Below the pieces are notes generated by a model. That model had not been told where the DNA came from. It did no database searches and saw only the letters and a list, made by a program, of their open reading frames with translations. A DNA stretch of 64,000 nt from Malurus cyaneus samueli (taxonomy: Eukaryota > Chordata > Aves > Passeriformes > Maluridae), in NCBI GenBank assembly GCA_009741485.1, contig CM019227.1, positions 19,005,927-19,069,926 on the forward strand, given 5' to 3'. Shown here in pieces: positions 25,641-37,495 of this stretch; within the stretch, counting starts at the first letter, position 1; every line of letters starts with the position of its first letter. Position numbers and translations under genes: made by a program.

Positions 25641-26999
25641 GGCCAAGGAGCGAGTAGGGAGTGATGAGCTCCAGAGGGGACGAATGGCTCCTACCACGCT
25701 TGCCTCTTCATGACAAAGAGAGAGAGCATCGGTTTTGCTTCACGGAGGTGCTGCCAGGTGGGACAGCACATGTGCAGGAGGCTGCCATCCTCCCGCTGCC
25801 CGTGGCTCCCAGTCCTCCCTGCCTGCCGATGCTCTGCGGGCTCCGGGCATCCCTGCAGGGACAGCAGCAGGGTGAGGCAGGTGTCGACCCAGCCAGGAGG
25901 GACGTTCCTAGGGATGGAGATGCGTGGAGGCAGGAAGAGTAGGAGGGGAAAAATATGGGAACAGAGAGTGTCACTGCTTTGTCTGTCATGCACTGTTTGG
26001 GCAAGGGGATGTTCCTTGAGCCCTAGAGCCACTTGAGTTAGAGAAGCCACAGCCAGACTCGGGGCATGGCCCCACCCAAGGCCACAGCAGCTGCCATCAG
26101 CCCCTCACAGAGCACCTCACTGCAAGTGACAGGGTCATTTCTGATGCTGCATCTGAGCCTCAGGGATGTCCTGTCCCCCTTCCATAGATGTGGGATGCAG
26201 AACAGTGTACTGCCCTTGGGGAGAGAGAATAGCCACTGCCACTGCCACTGGCACCCACCACTCATGGAGAAATCCACCCTGTTCTGCAGTGATCCATCCA
26301 TTCCTTGGCTGGCCACCCACCCATCCCCCTCACTCAGCACATCCTGATGGTGGAAGAAGCATCTTCAACAGCCCAGCGTGACCCACGGACACTGTGCAAA
26401 CTCTGCACGCATGGAGAGCTGTGAACATCCCCAAGCAGACACTGACACAGCGATAAGATCCTTGGCTACACCAACTTGCTTCTGGGGAGATATTTAATCA
26501 GGCAAGGGGAACGACCCCAGGTGCCCAGACCTGCTAAAAGACAGAGGCAAACATTGAGCAAGACACCCGGAGCCCAGGACATGTGCATACACACAGTCAG
26601 ACACATCTGTACACAATACCTCATTAAACATGGGCAGTGTACAGCCCCAGATTAGGGCTAGCTGGGCTGTGGGCACCCCACCAGCCTGGGATAAAGGTTC
26701 AACTTCAGCCTTGACAAGTCCTGAAGTCTCACAAGCTGTTCTCGTGGGATTCCAGCACCCTGGGATGTCAGTGGGCACAGAGAGGCGGGTGCAGACTGGA
26801 GCAGGGGGCAGAAGCGCTAAAGCTTGGACATTCCCAGAAACAGACGCCGATCCCTGAGCCTGTGGTGAGTGTCCCTGGGGATGCTCCATCCCTGGGAGCG
26901 CTCGAGGTCAGGTCGGACAGGGACCAAGAAAGGCTTCCAGGAGGATGGACCAGATGTTCTTTAAAGAAGTGGACAAAACCATTCTCTGATGTCACGACC
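25641..26999. other. Non-coding stretch, no gene seen
   Basis: GC-rich DNA with no supported gene or repeat. CpG frequency jumps at about 27.0 kb. Confidence 0.45.
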
Positions 27000-27190
27000 T
27001 AGAGACAGACTCGGCTCCGGCGCGTGGGTCGCGTTCGTGTGACCGCGGTGGGAGCACACGCCGGGCCGGGGGACGCGCATTCCCCCCGGCCGGGACCCGG
27101 CACCCGCGGCTGCGGCAGCAGCTCCCCGCGACCCCCGTGCTAGGGCCTTTGCTGCCACCTCTCCGCGCTGCACGGAAGGACAGCCCCGCC
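27000..27190. promoter_or_regulatory. CpG island at the edge of a minisatellite
   Basis: Dense CpG in non-repeated sequence (GGCGCGTGGGTCGCGTTCG, GACCGCGG, GGACGCGCATTCC, CCCGGCCGGGACCC). It merges directly into the 26-bp minisatellite on its right. It may be a promoter, or simply the CpG-rich seed from which the array grew. No transcription start element is visible. Confidence 0.4.
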
Positions 27191-28605
27191 CCGGGGGACG
27201 CACACACAGCCCGGCCCCGGGGGATGCACACACAGCCTGGACCGGGGACACACACAGCCCGCCCCGGGGGACGCACACACAGCCCGCCCCGGGGGATGCA
27301 CACACAGCCTGGACCCGGGGGATGCACACACAGCCCAGCCCCGGGGGATGCACACACAGCCCGCCCCGGGGGAGCAACACAGCCCGGCCCCGGGGGATGC
27401 ACACACAGCCTGGACCCGGGGGATGCACACACAGCCTGACCCGGGGGATGCACACACAGCCCGTGCCCGGGGGATGCACACACAGCCCGTGTCCCGGGGG
27501 ATGCACACACAGCCTGGACCCGGGGGATGCACACACAGCCCCGCCCCGGGGGACGCACACACAGCCCGGCCCCGGGGGATGCACACACAGCCTGGACCCG
27601 GGGGATGCACACACAGCCCAGCCCCGGGGGATGCACACACAGCCCAGTGTCCCGGGGGATGCACACACAGCCCGGCCCCGGGGGATGCACACACAGCCTG
27701 GACCCGGGGGATGCACACACAGCCCGGTGCCCCGGGGGATGCACACACAGCCTGGACCCGGGGGATGCACACACAGCCCGGCCCCGGGGGATGCACACAC
27801 AGCCCGGTGCCGGGGGATGCACACACAGCCCGGTGCCGGGGGATGCACACACAGCCCGGTGCCGGGGGATGCACACACAGCCCGGTGCCGGGGGATGCAC
27901 ACACAGCCCGTCCGGGGGATGCACACACAGCCCGGTGCCGGGGGATGCACACACAGCCCGGCCCCGGGGGATGCACTCACAGCCTGGACCCGGGGGATGC
28001 ACACACAGCCTGGACCCGGGGATGCACACACAGCCTGGACCCGGGGGATGCACACACAGCCCGGCCCCGGGGGATGCACACACAGCCCAGTGTCCCCGGG
28101 GGATGCACACACAGCCCGGTGCCCCGGGGGATGCACACACAGCCCGGCCCCGGGGGATGCACTCACAGCCTGGACCCGGGGGATGCACACACAGCCCGGC
28201 CCCGGGGGATGCACACACAGCCCGTGTCCCGGGGGATGCACACACAGCCTGGACCCGGGGGATGCACACACAGCCCGGCCCGGGGGATGCACACACAGCC
28301 CGGGGGGACGCAACACAGCCCGGCCCGGGGGATGCACACACAGCCTGGACCCGGGGGATGCACACACAGCCTGGACCCGGGGGATGCACACACAGCCCGG
28401 TGCCGGGGGATGCACACACAGCCCGGTGCCGGGGGATGCACACACAGCCCCGTGCCCCGGGGGATGCACACACAGCCCGGCCCCGGGGGATGCACACACA
28501 GCCCGGCCCCGGGGGATGCACACACAGCCCGGCCCCGGGGGATGCACACACAGCCTGGACCCGGGGGATGCACACACAGCCTGGACCCGGGGGATGCATG
28601 ACCCG
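27185..28605 (+). repeat. 26-bp minisatellite, about 55 units
   Basis: Each unit has a variable head of about 9-12 bases, then CGGGGGATG and CACACACA. Main head types are CCCGGCCCC, CCTGGACCC and CCCGGTGCC, with minor CCCGTGTCCC, CCCAGTGTCCC and CCCGCCCC types. A run of nearly pure CCCGGTGCC units lies at about 27,800-27,960, a sign of recent local expansion. Unit length varies between 24 and 28. Most units carry a CCCCGGGG-type palindrome and an alternating CA run. Long open frames of 396 to 612 codons through the array on both strands are products of the repeat. Confidence 0.95.
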
Positions 28606-31600
28606 GCCCCGAGGGTCACAAAGCTCCCAAAGATCTCCTTGGCCTCATATCCAGACCTCTCTGGGTCAGCAGTGTCAGCCGTGGGCTCCAGCACAGTGTC
28701 CCGGGTGGAACCTGTGAGGTGCCTCCCCTGCTCCTGCTTCCCACGTGCCCCACACCAGCCCCGTGTGCCCCTTGTGCCCCACAGCAGCTGCACTCCCAAT
28801 CACACCATGTCCCACCTGTCCCACAGTGGATGCAGTCCCACTCCTACATGCTCCTCATGTCCTGTGCCACCCAATCTCCTTCTCCCACTCCCAGCCCTCC
28901 TCTGGCAATGTGCCCGAAGCCCCCATGCCTGGCCCACCTCCCCAGTGCAACGAAGTGTCCACCTGAAACTGGGAGAGCTCCTGTGCTGCTCCAGGCCCAG
29001 TGCCAGAGCTGCCCTTGCTGTGCTGCTGGTGGGGGCAGATCCCCCAAAGGACGGGGCAGGGGAAGCTCAGAAGCAGTGATGAGCCACAGGGTGCCCGAGG
29101 CAGCCTCTGCCCACAGTGCAGTCTCCACACTCCCTTGTGGAACACCACAGCTGCCCAGCCAGAAGCTGCTGTGGTGGGACTGGGACAGTCCATGAGGTGG
29201 TTGTATGGTGTCTGGAGGCAAACAGGCCTAGCAGGACATTCAAACATAGATGTTGGGCACCCCCAATAAGCGTGGTGACTGCCCAGCCTTTCCCATCAGA
29301 ACAGGCAGTGGACTTCAAGTGATCCTGAGAGACACCACAGGCACGGAGCTGTTCTTCCTTCTCACTCCAAACATGACCATCAGCATTAAGCAATGACTCT
29401 CCTGCCAAATGCCAGATGGACTTCAAACCTCATATGGGCATCCTGGAGAGAGGGAAGGCCAGAATGTCGCCAAAACCAAACCCCTAGAGCCAGGCCTGGG
29501 AAAGAGGAACGTTTCACATCTCCATTGTGTCACCAAGTCCTCAGCAGTACATAACAACAGTGAAACACAATTATTGAGACAAATGCAGCTGCCTCCCACA
29601 TGAAAGAAACAGAACTGGTCCGAGCTGGGGAGCTTGGGAGGAGGGAAGGAGAAAATTTTCATTAAAAACTTTTTTATAATGACAGCAGGGCTGAATGTAC
29701 ATTGCACACACATACTAAACAAATGAACAAAAGACCTGACACACACTGAAGTCCTCCAATGATGCCTTGAATTGGTTTGGGGGGGATGGGAGGGCCTCCC
29801 TGTAATGCTACCACCTCAACGGATGCCCCTCTCCTACACTGACAAAAGACAGCGTCACACATGCCTGGAGAAGCGGGTCCCAGAGCCCATTTGCTGTTCT
29901 TTCTATTGTTTTGCTTTAATGAGTTGCTAGCAAGGGATGACCTTTCCCTCTCCCTCCTCAACAAAGAAATGAATACAATTCTCAAAATCACAGGGGAAAA
30001 GAAAACATGTCAGGAAGCACGATGGCCACAGAGCTACCAAACAGACTGCTGACAAAGAGCCAGAGAACCACAGCGAGCTGGCACCATGGGGACCTGGGGG
30101 CATCAGGAGGGCTTCAAGAGAAGGGGCTGCTCCTGTGAGCCTGGGGCTGCAGGTGCACAGCATTCCAAGGGCTTGGGCTTTCACCAAGAGATGCAGCAAA
30201 CAGGTTCCCAAGAGCTCCTCTGGGGTGGGACCCCATCTCCCAGCCAGCAAAGGGACTCATGCCCACCCTGAAGAGCTGGCACCTCAGAAACGAGCAATAC
30301 CTGCCCATACTCACACACTAGAGCTGATGGGCTCCAGACTCACAGAGTCCTCTCAGCCCCCGTGTTCCCCACCACCCCAACACCTCCTTCAGGTACAGCA
30401 GCAGGGCTCGGACCTCACTGATCCTGCCCAACTGGGCTTTATCAGGTCCTTCTCCATCCCTTTGCCAAGGATAAGACAAAATCATTGAACACTGAGGTCA
30501 GCACAGCCCTAAATGTGCCCTTCAGCCTGGGTTTATCCTGCCTGAGTCCTTGCAGGCCTCCAGAGAAGCCTTCTTCACTCCAGAGGTGATGCTGCTCCTC
30601 CCTTTGGCACAGCATGCACCTCTGCTCAGCTCTGGGACAACAGTGCTAAGTGCTGGTGTCTGCTGACCCAGTCAGACCAAAACAGGCCAGTGACCCTCAC
30701 CCAGCATCAGCTGGGCAGGCCATCCCTTCACAGACCTGTGAAAGTGAGGAATGGCTTTGGATATCTGCCTGGCTTCTGCAGGCTTGGGAAAAAGCCGGGG
30801 AAAACGGTTCCTGAAGAGCGAGGTACATCCTTGATGTGTCATAAATGAAGTGCTCTGAGCTGTTGTCTCTATGGCTCAGTTAACCTTGACTGCCCGGTGG
30901 CTGCTCTGGGGGCTCCATCAGAGAGGGGGACACAGTGGCAGTCAGACCTGGGAGCAGCTGGGCTGTTTGCATTGGCCTCTCCCACCCTTTCCATGGCATC
31001 TCCAAGCTTTGAGAGAAGACAGCCCCAGCCATGCACTCCCCCATGGCACCTACCCCAGAAGGGCTCTCTCCACTGCCACAAGCTTTGGAGAAGGGGCAGG
31101 TTTGCCCTCGTACTTCCCACCCTTCCACCTGCTGCAAACTGTGTTGTGCATTTGCAGCTCCACCCATATCCGAACATCCAAACATCTGCAATTCCTTAGC
31201 ATGAGGCATTCCCTTTCTTTACTTTGCTGGTGTTGCTGGAGTTAACCGTCCCACTCCCCAGCTGGGGCTCCATATCCATCACCCAGCATCTCTGCTGGCT
31301 GGGGTGGGGTGGCTGCTCACGGCTGGGGGATCACTCCCAGCCCCACAGGCATTAACTCTGCTGAGCCATGGGCACAGGGCATTGGCTCCTGTCCTGTCCT
31401 CAGGTGGTCTTTTTCTTTCGGTGGGACAATTTCCCCTGAATTTTGGAGCTCTCACAGAATGTTGAAGCTGCTGCTGCTTACCATGGAGAAGCACAGCCTC
31501 AGCCAGAACCGGTGGAAAGAGCTGAAAGACTTTCTCCTCATCCTCTGTGTACCTGGTGGCAGCAGCCAGCTCTTTCTCTCTCCCATCTTGCTGATGTCCA

Positions 31601-32779
31601 CCCATCCCTTGCAGAAATCCAGCCATTGACCCTGCCATGCTCCCGTGGAAACACCTATCCTTGGCCCCATGCACCCTGCCCTACCATGCCATGTTGTGCC
31701 TATAGCTATCCTCCTACTCTCTCCTCTCCTGCTGCTTTTTCTTCACTAAGCAAATCCTCCTTAAAAGCCCCTTTTGCCCTGTTTGCATGTGTGCTGGCTC
31801 AGGGGAGGGCAGAGATGTGCTGCAGGTCATCCAGGCTGCCCCCAGAGCATGGCCAAATGTAGGGACCAGAGTCTGTCCTCCCCGGATGCACAGCAAGAGC
31901 ACGGAGTCGGAAAAAATTATGTGGGAGGTTTTCCATTGGAGGACACTCCTTCCCTGTTCAGTGTTCAGGGCTGGAAAGCTCTCGGAAAGTGAAAGGAGTT
32001 GACACTTCTTGTGGCAGCAGAGTTCAGCAGGGGTCAGGGCTAATCCAAGCAGAGCCGACAGGAGGGGAGGGAGGTGGTGGGGGGAGCCAGGCGTTGACGC
32101 GCTGAGAGGTAAAAGCTGTGTCAGACACTCCCGGGAGGGAGGAAACAAATGTATAATCAAAACAAAACTGGCTGGGGCTCGTGTGGTTGGTGGTGGGTCT
32201 CCAGGGGGCTTGGATTTTATGTTCAGCTGCTGCAGGCAGCAGGGAGGGATAGCGGGGCTGGGAGCGCTGCTGTCACGGTCGATGCCACCGCCTTGCAGGC
32301 AGCTGGGGATCTACCTGGCCTCCCAGTCATCAAGAGCTACTGCCCTCACAGCCAGCAGGGTGTCCAGCAGTCCTCAGATCAGCACAAAGCTGTTCAATGC
32401 CTGTCCTAGGTCCCGTGCCCAAGGGACGGCTGCGTGGAAGCTCAGGCTGACAGAGACCCTGGGAACTGTGTTAGGACCCAAAGACACCCCCGCTCCTTCA
32501 TCCTGTGTTTGCACAAAGCTCCAGACCCTGGAAATACAGCCAGCAAGGTGAGCTCCCCACCCCAGAAGGAGAAGAGATCAGGACAACTCCACAGAACCCA
32601 AGCTTTCACCCTGACAGCCACATCATGCTGCTCCCATCCCATCTGGAGACAGTATTGGAGCAGCTCTGCAGGATCCTGGATGTCCCAGGGTAGCCACACT
32701 GCTCTGTAAATCCAGTGTGTATTATCCAGGGCACTGCACACGTGTGGAGAACCAGCACAGATCCGGAGCTCAGGGGAGA
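28606..32779. other. Non-coding stretch, no gene seen
   Basis: No exon, RNA gene or mobile element was recognised. Open frames are short and overlap on both strands. Confidence 0.5.
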
Positions 32780-32950
32780 CCTTCGCCTGCCAGCTCATGA
32801 TTAATTGTGTGTTGAGCCTCAGGTGCTGGTCCAAGCCACGGGATGATACTAAGCAGTGTCTGATAATAAAATCAGCACCAGACAGCAGAGCCCATTGATT
32901 TCAGATCAAGGGGATTACCATGATTTTTACAGGTTTCTTAACAGTGGGGT
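32780..32950. promoter_or_regulatory. Candidate conserved non-coding element
   Basis: AT-rich island with CTCATGATTAATTGTG, TGATAATAAAATCAGC, a TCF/LEF-like AGATCAAGG and GGATTACCATGATTTTTAC. The texture is enhancer-like. Conservation is untested. Confidence 0.25.
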
Positions 32951-35900
32951 ATTTGCGTGGAGATGTCTGGGCCAAACCCATCTTACATCCAGAAGTCTCC
33001 CCTCAGCTCTGACATGAGGAGATGTGGGCAGAGCATCCCTGTTTTTCAAGTATGCTTTTTGTTCATCTTGACAGGGTTCAGGACTGAAAAACAGATTGAA
33101 ATCATCAAAATGCAGGGGTTTCTTGTGGTTTTGAATGTTCTGGGGGCTGAGTTTTTTAACTGTGAGGATTGAAATTATTCATTTCCCAAAAAAAAGAGAG
33201 GACTGCATGGGCAAGGTGATGTCAGGGGCACACAGGTGCAGAAGGGCACTTGCATGTCCTGTTCCTCTGGTCCAGCAAGCTGTGCATCTGTTGGCATTGG
33301 GATTGATGCTCCTCAGTAAACTTCCAGCCCTGACCCATCCATTACATTGGTCTTCAGCCTTGAGGCAGAACTGGAAACCCCAGGAACCGAAACCCGAAAG
33401 GCAGGATTCCTTTCAGCAGCACCCATTCATGGAAAATTACCAATCTCTTTTGGAAAAATATGCATGAGCAAACAGGACACTTTCAGTATTTCTTAAAGCT
33501 TCTGAGTGTTCAGGCAATGCCAGTATCATATTGTCATGTTTTCTTCACAGTGGTGGAAGCACAAGCCCTCCCTTTCCTTGCCAAATCCCCCCAAAAGAGC
33601 AGAGTGGAAGCCCTCCAAGCACTCTGACTCCAAGATTCTGGCCCTTCGGAGAAACATCTGGAATTGAGGAGGACAGCATGGCAGAGCTACAGTGCAAAGC
33701 TTGGCATCCAGCTCTCTGATGCATCAACTGCAGGAGACACGGAATGCACTAAATGCTGCCCGAGTCACGCCAGCACACTTTAGACTCCCTCTCCCTGTAA
33801 GCCCAGTGTGACTGGTAAATCCAGGAGGAGATGACCTGTGGGTGGGTGCATTTCCTGGGAGCAGCTCTGAATGGGTTCAGGCCAGTGAAGATTCACAACT
33901 GCAATTTCTACACCCAAATTGCCCTGGGTTTGAATCATGGCTGAGACTTCCACTGCAGCCGTCCCCTCCCAGGCCCCCCAGGCTGCAGGGGGTGACTGCG
34001 TCTGCTTTACAGGTAGGGAGTGAAGGCACCAGCATGTCCCAGTCCAGGCAGGAACCTTTGTGAGCTCAGCAGGAGGACACGCTGAGAGAAGAGGGTGCTT
34101 CAGCGGTGCTGGGTCTGGCTGGGACCAAAGGCAGGAGCAGCTCCCCCCTGAGTGGTAAAGGGACCTGAAGCAGAATGGGACATGATGAGGGGCTGCTCAT
34201 TCATCAGCTTGCTGCCTTCCAAGGACACTTCCTGTAGAAATAGGACAGTCTCTCCCACTTGCCCCCCAGACCACTGGTGTGGTGTGTGTGCTGTACCTTC
34301 CCCTCCCAAATGGACAGAGCCCCCCCCAGCACAGTCTTTGGGGAAACCCCCAACCAGTGCAAGCCCATCCCCCCCAAAGGTCTGGCAGAGCCAAGCCCCT
34401 CTGACTTCATGGCATGAGAGGGGTTAAGAAAACTGAACCTGCCACAAGAGATTTGAGCAGAAACTCCACTAGAGACCTTGAAATCCTGTTAACTGATGCC
34501 GCACATGTGCTGCATTTAACCTCTGCCCTTTGCAGTAATAGTTTACACAAGTGGCACGAAGCCTGATGAGCAAGGGCAGTCTGCACGAGCCCAAGGCTCT
34601 GGTGATCACACCCAGGCATCCTCCAAGCCACAGCCACCTTCTCGGTGCCAGGCTCCTCCATCACAAAGGCACTAGCGAGCCCCCTGATGGGAATTTGGGC
34701 TCATGAGCCCTCACACAGGAATCAGCAGCTGTTTGCGGGCAAGTCCTAGGCAAAAGAGAGAGTAATTATTCCATTATTTGCAATAAAACCCTGGCAGCAG
34801 TCTCTGGGGAAGCGCAGCCCTGCCAGCTGGTGCCCAGGCAGGCTGTGTCCCCATCCTGCTGGGGCTCACCCAGGGATGCAGGGAGGGGCTGCTTATGGTT
34901 ATCACCGAGGCTGTGGGACAGCATCTTCCCAGCCCTGCCAATGGGAGATTTGCTCTATCACTCAGGAAAAAACTGTGGAGTCAAGACTTAAAAAGATCAG
35001 CATTGTGGTCATTATTAGCCCCCATTACAGCCAGGCAAAGGACAGAGCAAATGAGCCCTCATGACTTTATCCATTGTAAAGTCACCTGAGTAGGTGAAAT
35101 ATTAAAATACGATTTTGCAACTTCTACCTGATATGAGTCGTGTTTCAAGCCAGCTTGTTTCTTCCACTGTGCAGGCATCAGGATTGGACCCGAAGGGCAT
35201 GCCCTGGCAACAGGAGGAATGAGGAGATGGTCTCCAGGGCAAGGCAGGAGAAACTTGGATGTGTCACCACTGGAAACTTGCATGGTGACCTGTGATGATG
35301 CCCTTCATGCTGCTCCTCAGCCTCAGGAGCTGACACCTCATCCAGCACAGCAGTGCCCAGGTCACAAGTGAGCAGTGGGACCCAATTCCCAGCTGGCACG
35401 TTGGCAGATCCGTGGTGGATACACCACATTCCCCAGGCTGAGTCAGTCAGGACACAGAACTCCTGGGTCCTGGGGTCATCAGCAGCAGGAGCAGCCCCCC
35501 AGCCATGGGGGGTTCTTGCTGTGCCCCTGCTGCAGTGTCAGCAACTGTGAGCAGCTCTCAGCAGCCCAGAGGGGATTTAAACCCTGCCTTTGTCACAGCT
35601 GCTGCTATCACCATCCTGTCCTCACCACTCAAGGCATGCAGAGCCATGACCAAGGTCTTCACTGCAGAAGGAACTTACACTGCGCTCTCTGTATATTCAA
35701 GTGCATTAGGAGCCCTCAAGGTTGGGTGCTGTGCAGGTAAGAGCTTCTGTGTTGAGGAAAGCCAGTATTGCTATCCACACCCATTCCTAGTTCTACAGCT
35801 CCCTGGAAAATCCCTTCTGGTGGAGACACAGGGCAAGGAGAAGCACCTCATGGTGTGGATCTGACTGCCAGAGTCACTCTGACCCACAGCTGCCTCTCAT

Positions 35901-36529
35901 TCACAAACTGCTCCATCAGGGACCAAACTTCCAAAGGTTTCCCTTCAAGTTCATACCAAAAGATGCAAATGAAAGGTCAGTTCAAAAGGTTCTCTTTCTC
36001 TTGGTAAGATTTGAATGAGATGTCAGGGTTCCTTTCACTATTTATGCCTTCCTCCACAGACTCTGGGGGGGCTGGAATGGAGAACCCTGATGCTGGTGCA
36101 AAGATGTGCTTCAGGAGAGACATGACCTCTCTGGGTTCTTCCAACCAGTTGCAATTCTAAACTCAGTGACACAGAAGGTCCCGTTGTATTTCAAAACATT
36201 GGTGACCAACCAAGCACATGTCAATCTAAACATCTGGGGGATAAGACTGTACTGGGGGCAGCAGCAGGTGTGACACACAGTGGGATAGCCCAAGGGCTTC
36301 TCAGAGACGCTTTGGGCCACAACTCTGACAAACACAGATCTCCCAAGAGATCAGTACCAATGCAATGAAAGGCTTCAGCAACTCCTGAAGAGTGCAACCC
36401 AAGTTCTGGGCAGTGATGGTGCAGGGTACTGAGGGGGTCCCAGAGACCAGGGACCTCCTGCCAGCCCCATTCTTGTGTGGGAAACTCACCAGAGCAGCTG
36501 CCAGCACCACTTGCCTTTGGCGTCAGGAG
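32951..36529. other. Non-coding stretch, no gene seen
   Basis: Ordinary sequence. A short AT-rich patch at about 34,755-34,795 (GAGTAATTATTCC, ATTTGCAATAAAACC) is the only notable point. Confidence 0.45.
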
Positions 36530-36960
36530 AGGGAGACGAGGCGGATAACTTCACCCCGCGCTAATCACCCAGGCCCTTGTTTTATCTCCAAATGTTCCTG
36601 ACACAGCCATTAGAGCCGCCTGGCCAACATGCCTTTGAACAGCTGCTTTGTCTGGTAACTTTATTTACACTTTTGATGCCAATGTTTATCCACTCTTTAA
36701 AAAGCTATTCAGAGCGTCTCCCAAATTAACTTCAGATGTGAGAGCAAGAGGAACATTCCCTACATCATATTTCATACACTTTCGTGATATTTAATTCTGG
36801 AAACTCTTTTTTTTTTTAATATGAAAATATTTTTTAAAAAATCTCCAAGATTTTTGAGAGTATAACCTCTCCCTGTGTGGTCTGTAAAATCTGTCTGTAA
36901 AGCTCTTTTCTAAGGTTCACAAACTCCATTATAAATCGTCCCCTTATCTTGCTTATTGGG
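36530..36960. promoter_or_regulatory. AT-rich block, candidate conserved element
   Basis: About 430 AT-rich bases with words such as CGCTAATCACCC, GTAACTTTATTTACAC, GATGCCAATGTTTATCC and CGTGATATTTAATTCTGG. It ends in a poly-T/poly-A patch near 36,808-36,841 and is bounded on the right by the pentanucleotide array. Regulatory role is inference. Confidence 0.3.
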
Positions 36961-37074
36961 TTTCTGCTTTCACTGACACACATCCTGGATAAGGCACTCC
37001 TCCAAGGAGCCTCCACCACCAACGGGCCAGAGCCCCACTCAAGAGCAGCTCCGTCCGGGAATGGCTGGCATGGA

Positions 37075-37495
37075 TGTCCACAGGAGACGGGGATGAGGTG
37101 AGTGGGATGGAATAGGGTGGGATGGCATGGGAGGGAAGAGGTATGCGGGGGGATGGGGTGAGTAGAATAGGATGGGTGAAATGGGGTGAGATACAGTGGG
37201 ATGGAATAGGGTAGGATGGGACAGGAAGGATAGAAAATGGAGTGGGATGGTGTGAGCAAAATGGAATGGGTGGGATGGCGTAGGATGGGGTGGAATGGGA
37301 TAGAGTGGGATAGGACAGGGAAAGATGGAATGGGGAGTATGTAGGGTAATAGGGAATAGGGTGAGTGGAATGGTATGGGGGGGATGGAATTTGATGGGAT
37401 GGGATAAAGAGATTGAGATGAGATGAGATGAGATGAGATGAGATGAGATGAGATGAGATGAGATGAGATGAGATGAGATGAGATGATGAGGGATA
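37075..37495 (+). repeat. Pentanucleotide array, degenerate with a perfect core
   Basis: From about 37,090 the plus strand is built of GGGAT, GGAAT, GGTGA and similar five-base words. At about 37,412-37,485 this becomes a nearly perfect (GAGAT)n run of about 15 units. A sharp perfect core beside a diverged arm suggests recent slippage inside an old array. Open frames on the minus strand here are repeat artefacts. Confidence 0.9.

Noticed and set aside
26961..28799. 612-codon minus-strand open frame (and 535-, 585- and 417-codon frames nearby)
   Set aside because: They run through the 26-bp minisatellite on both strands and in several frames, with a peptide period set by the repeat. No signal of a real gene.
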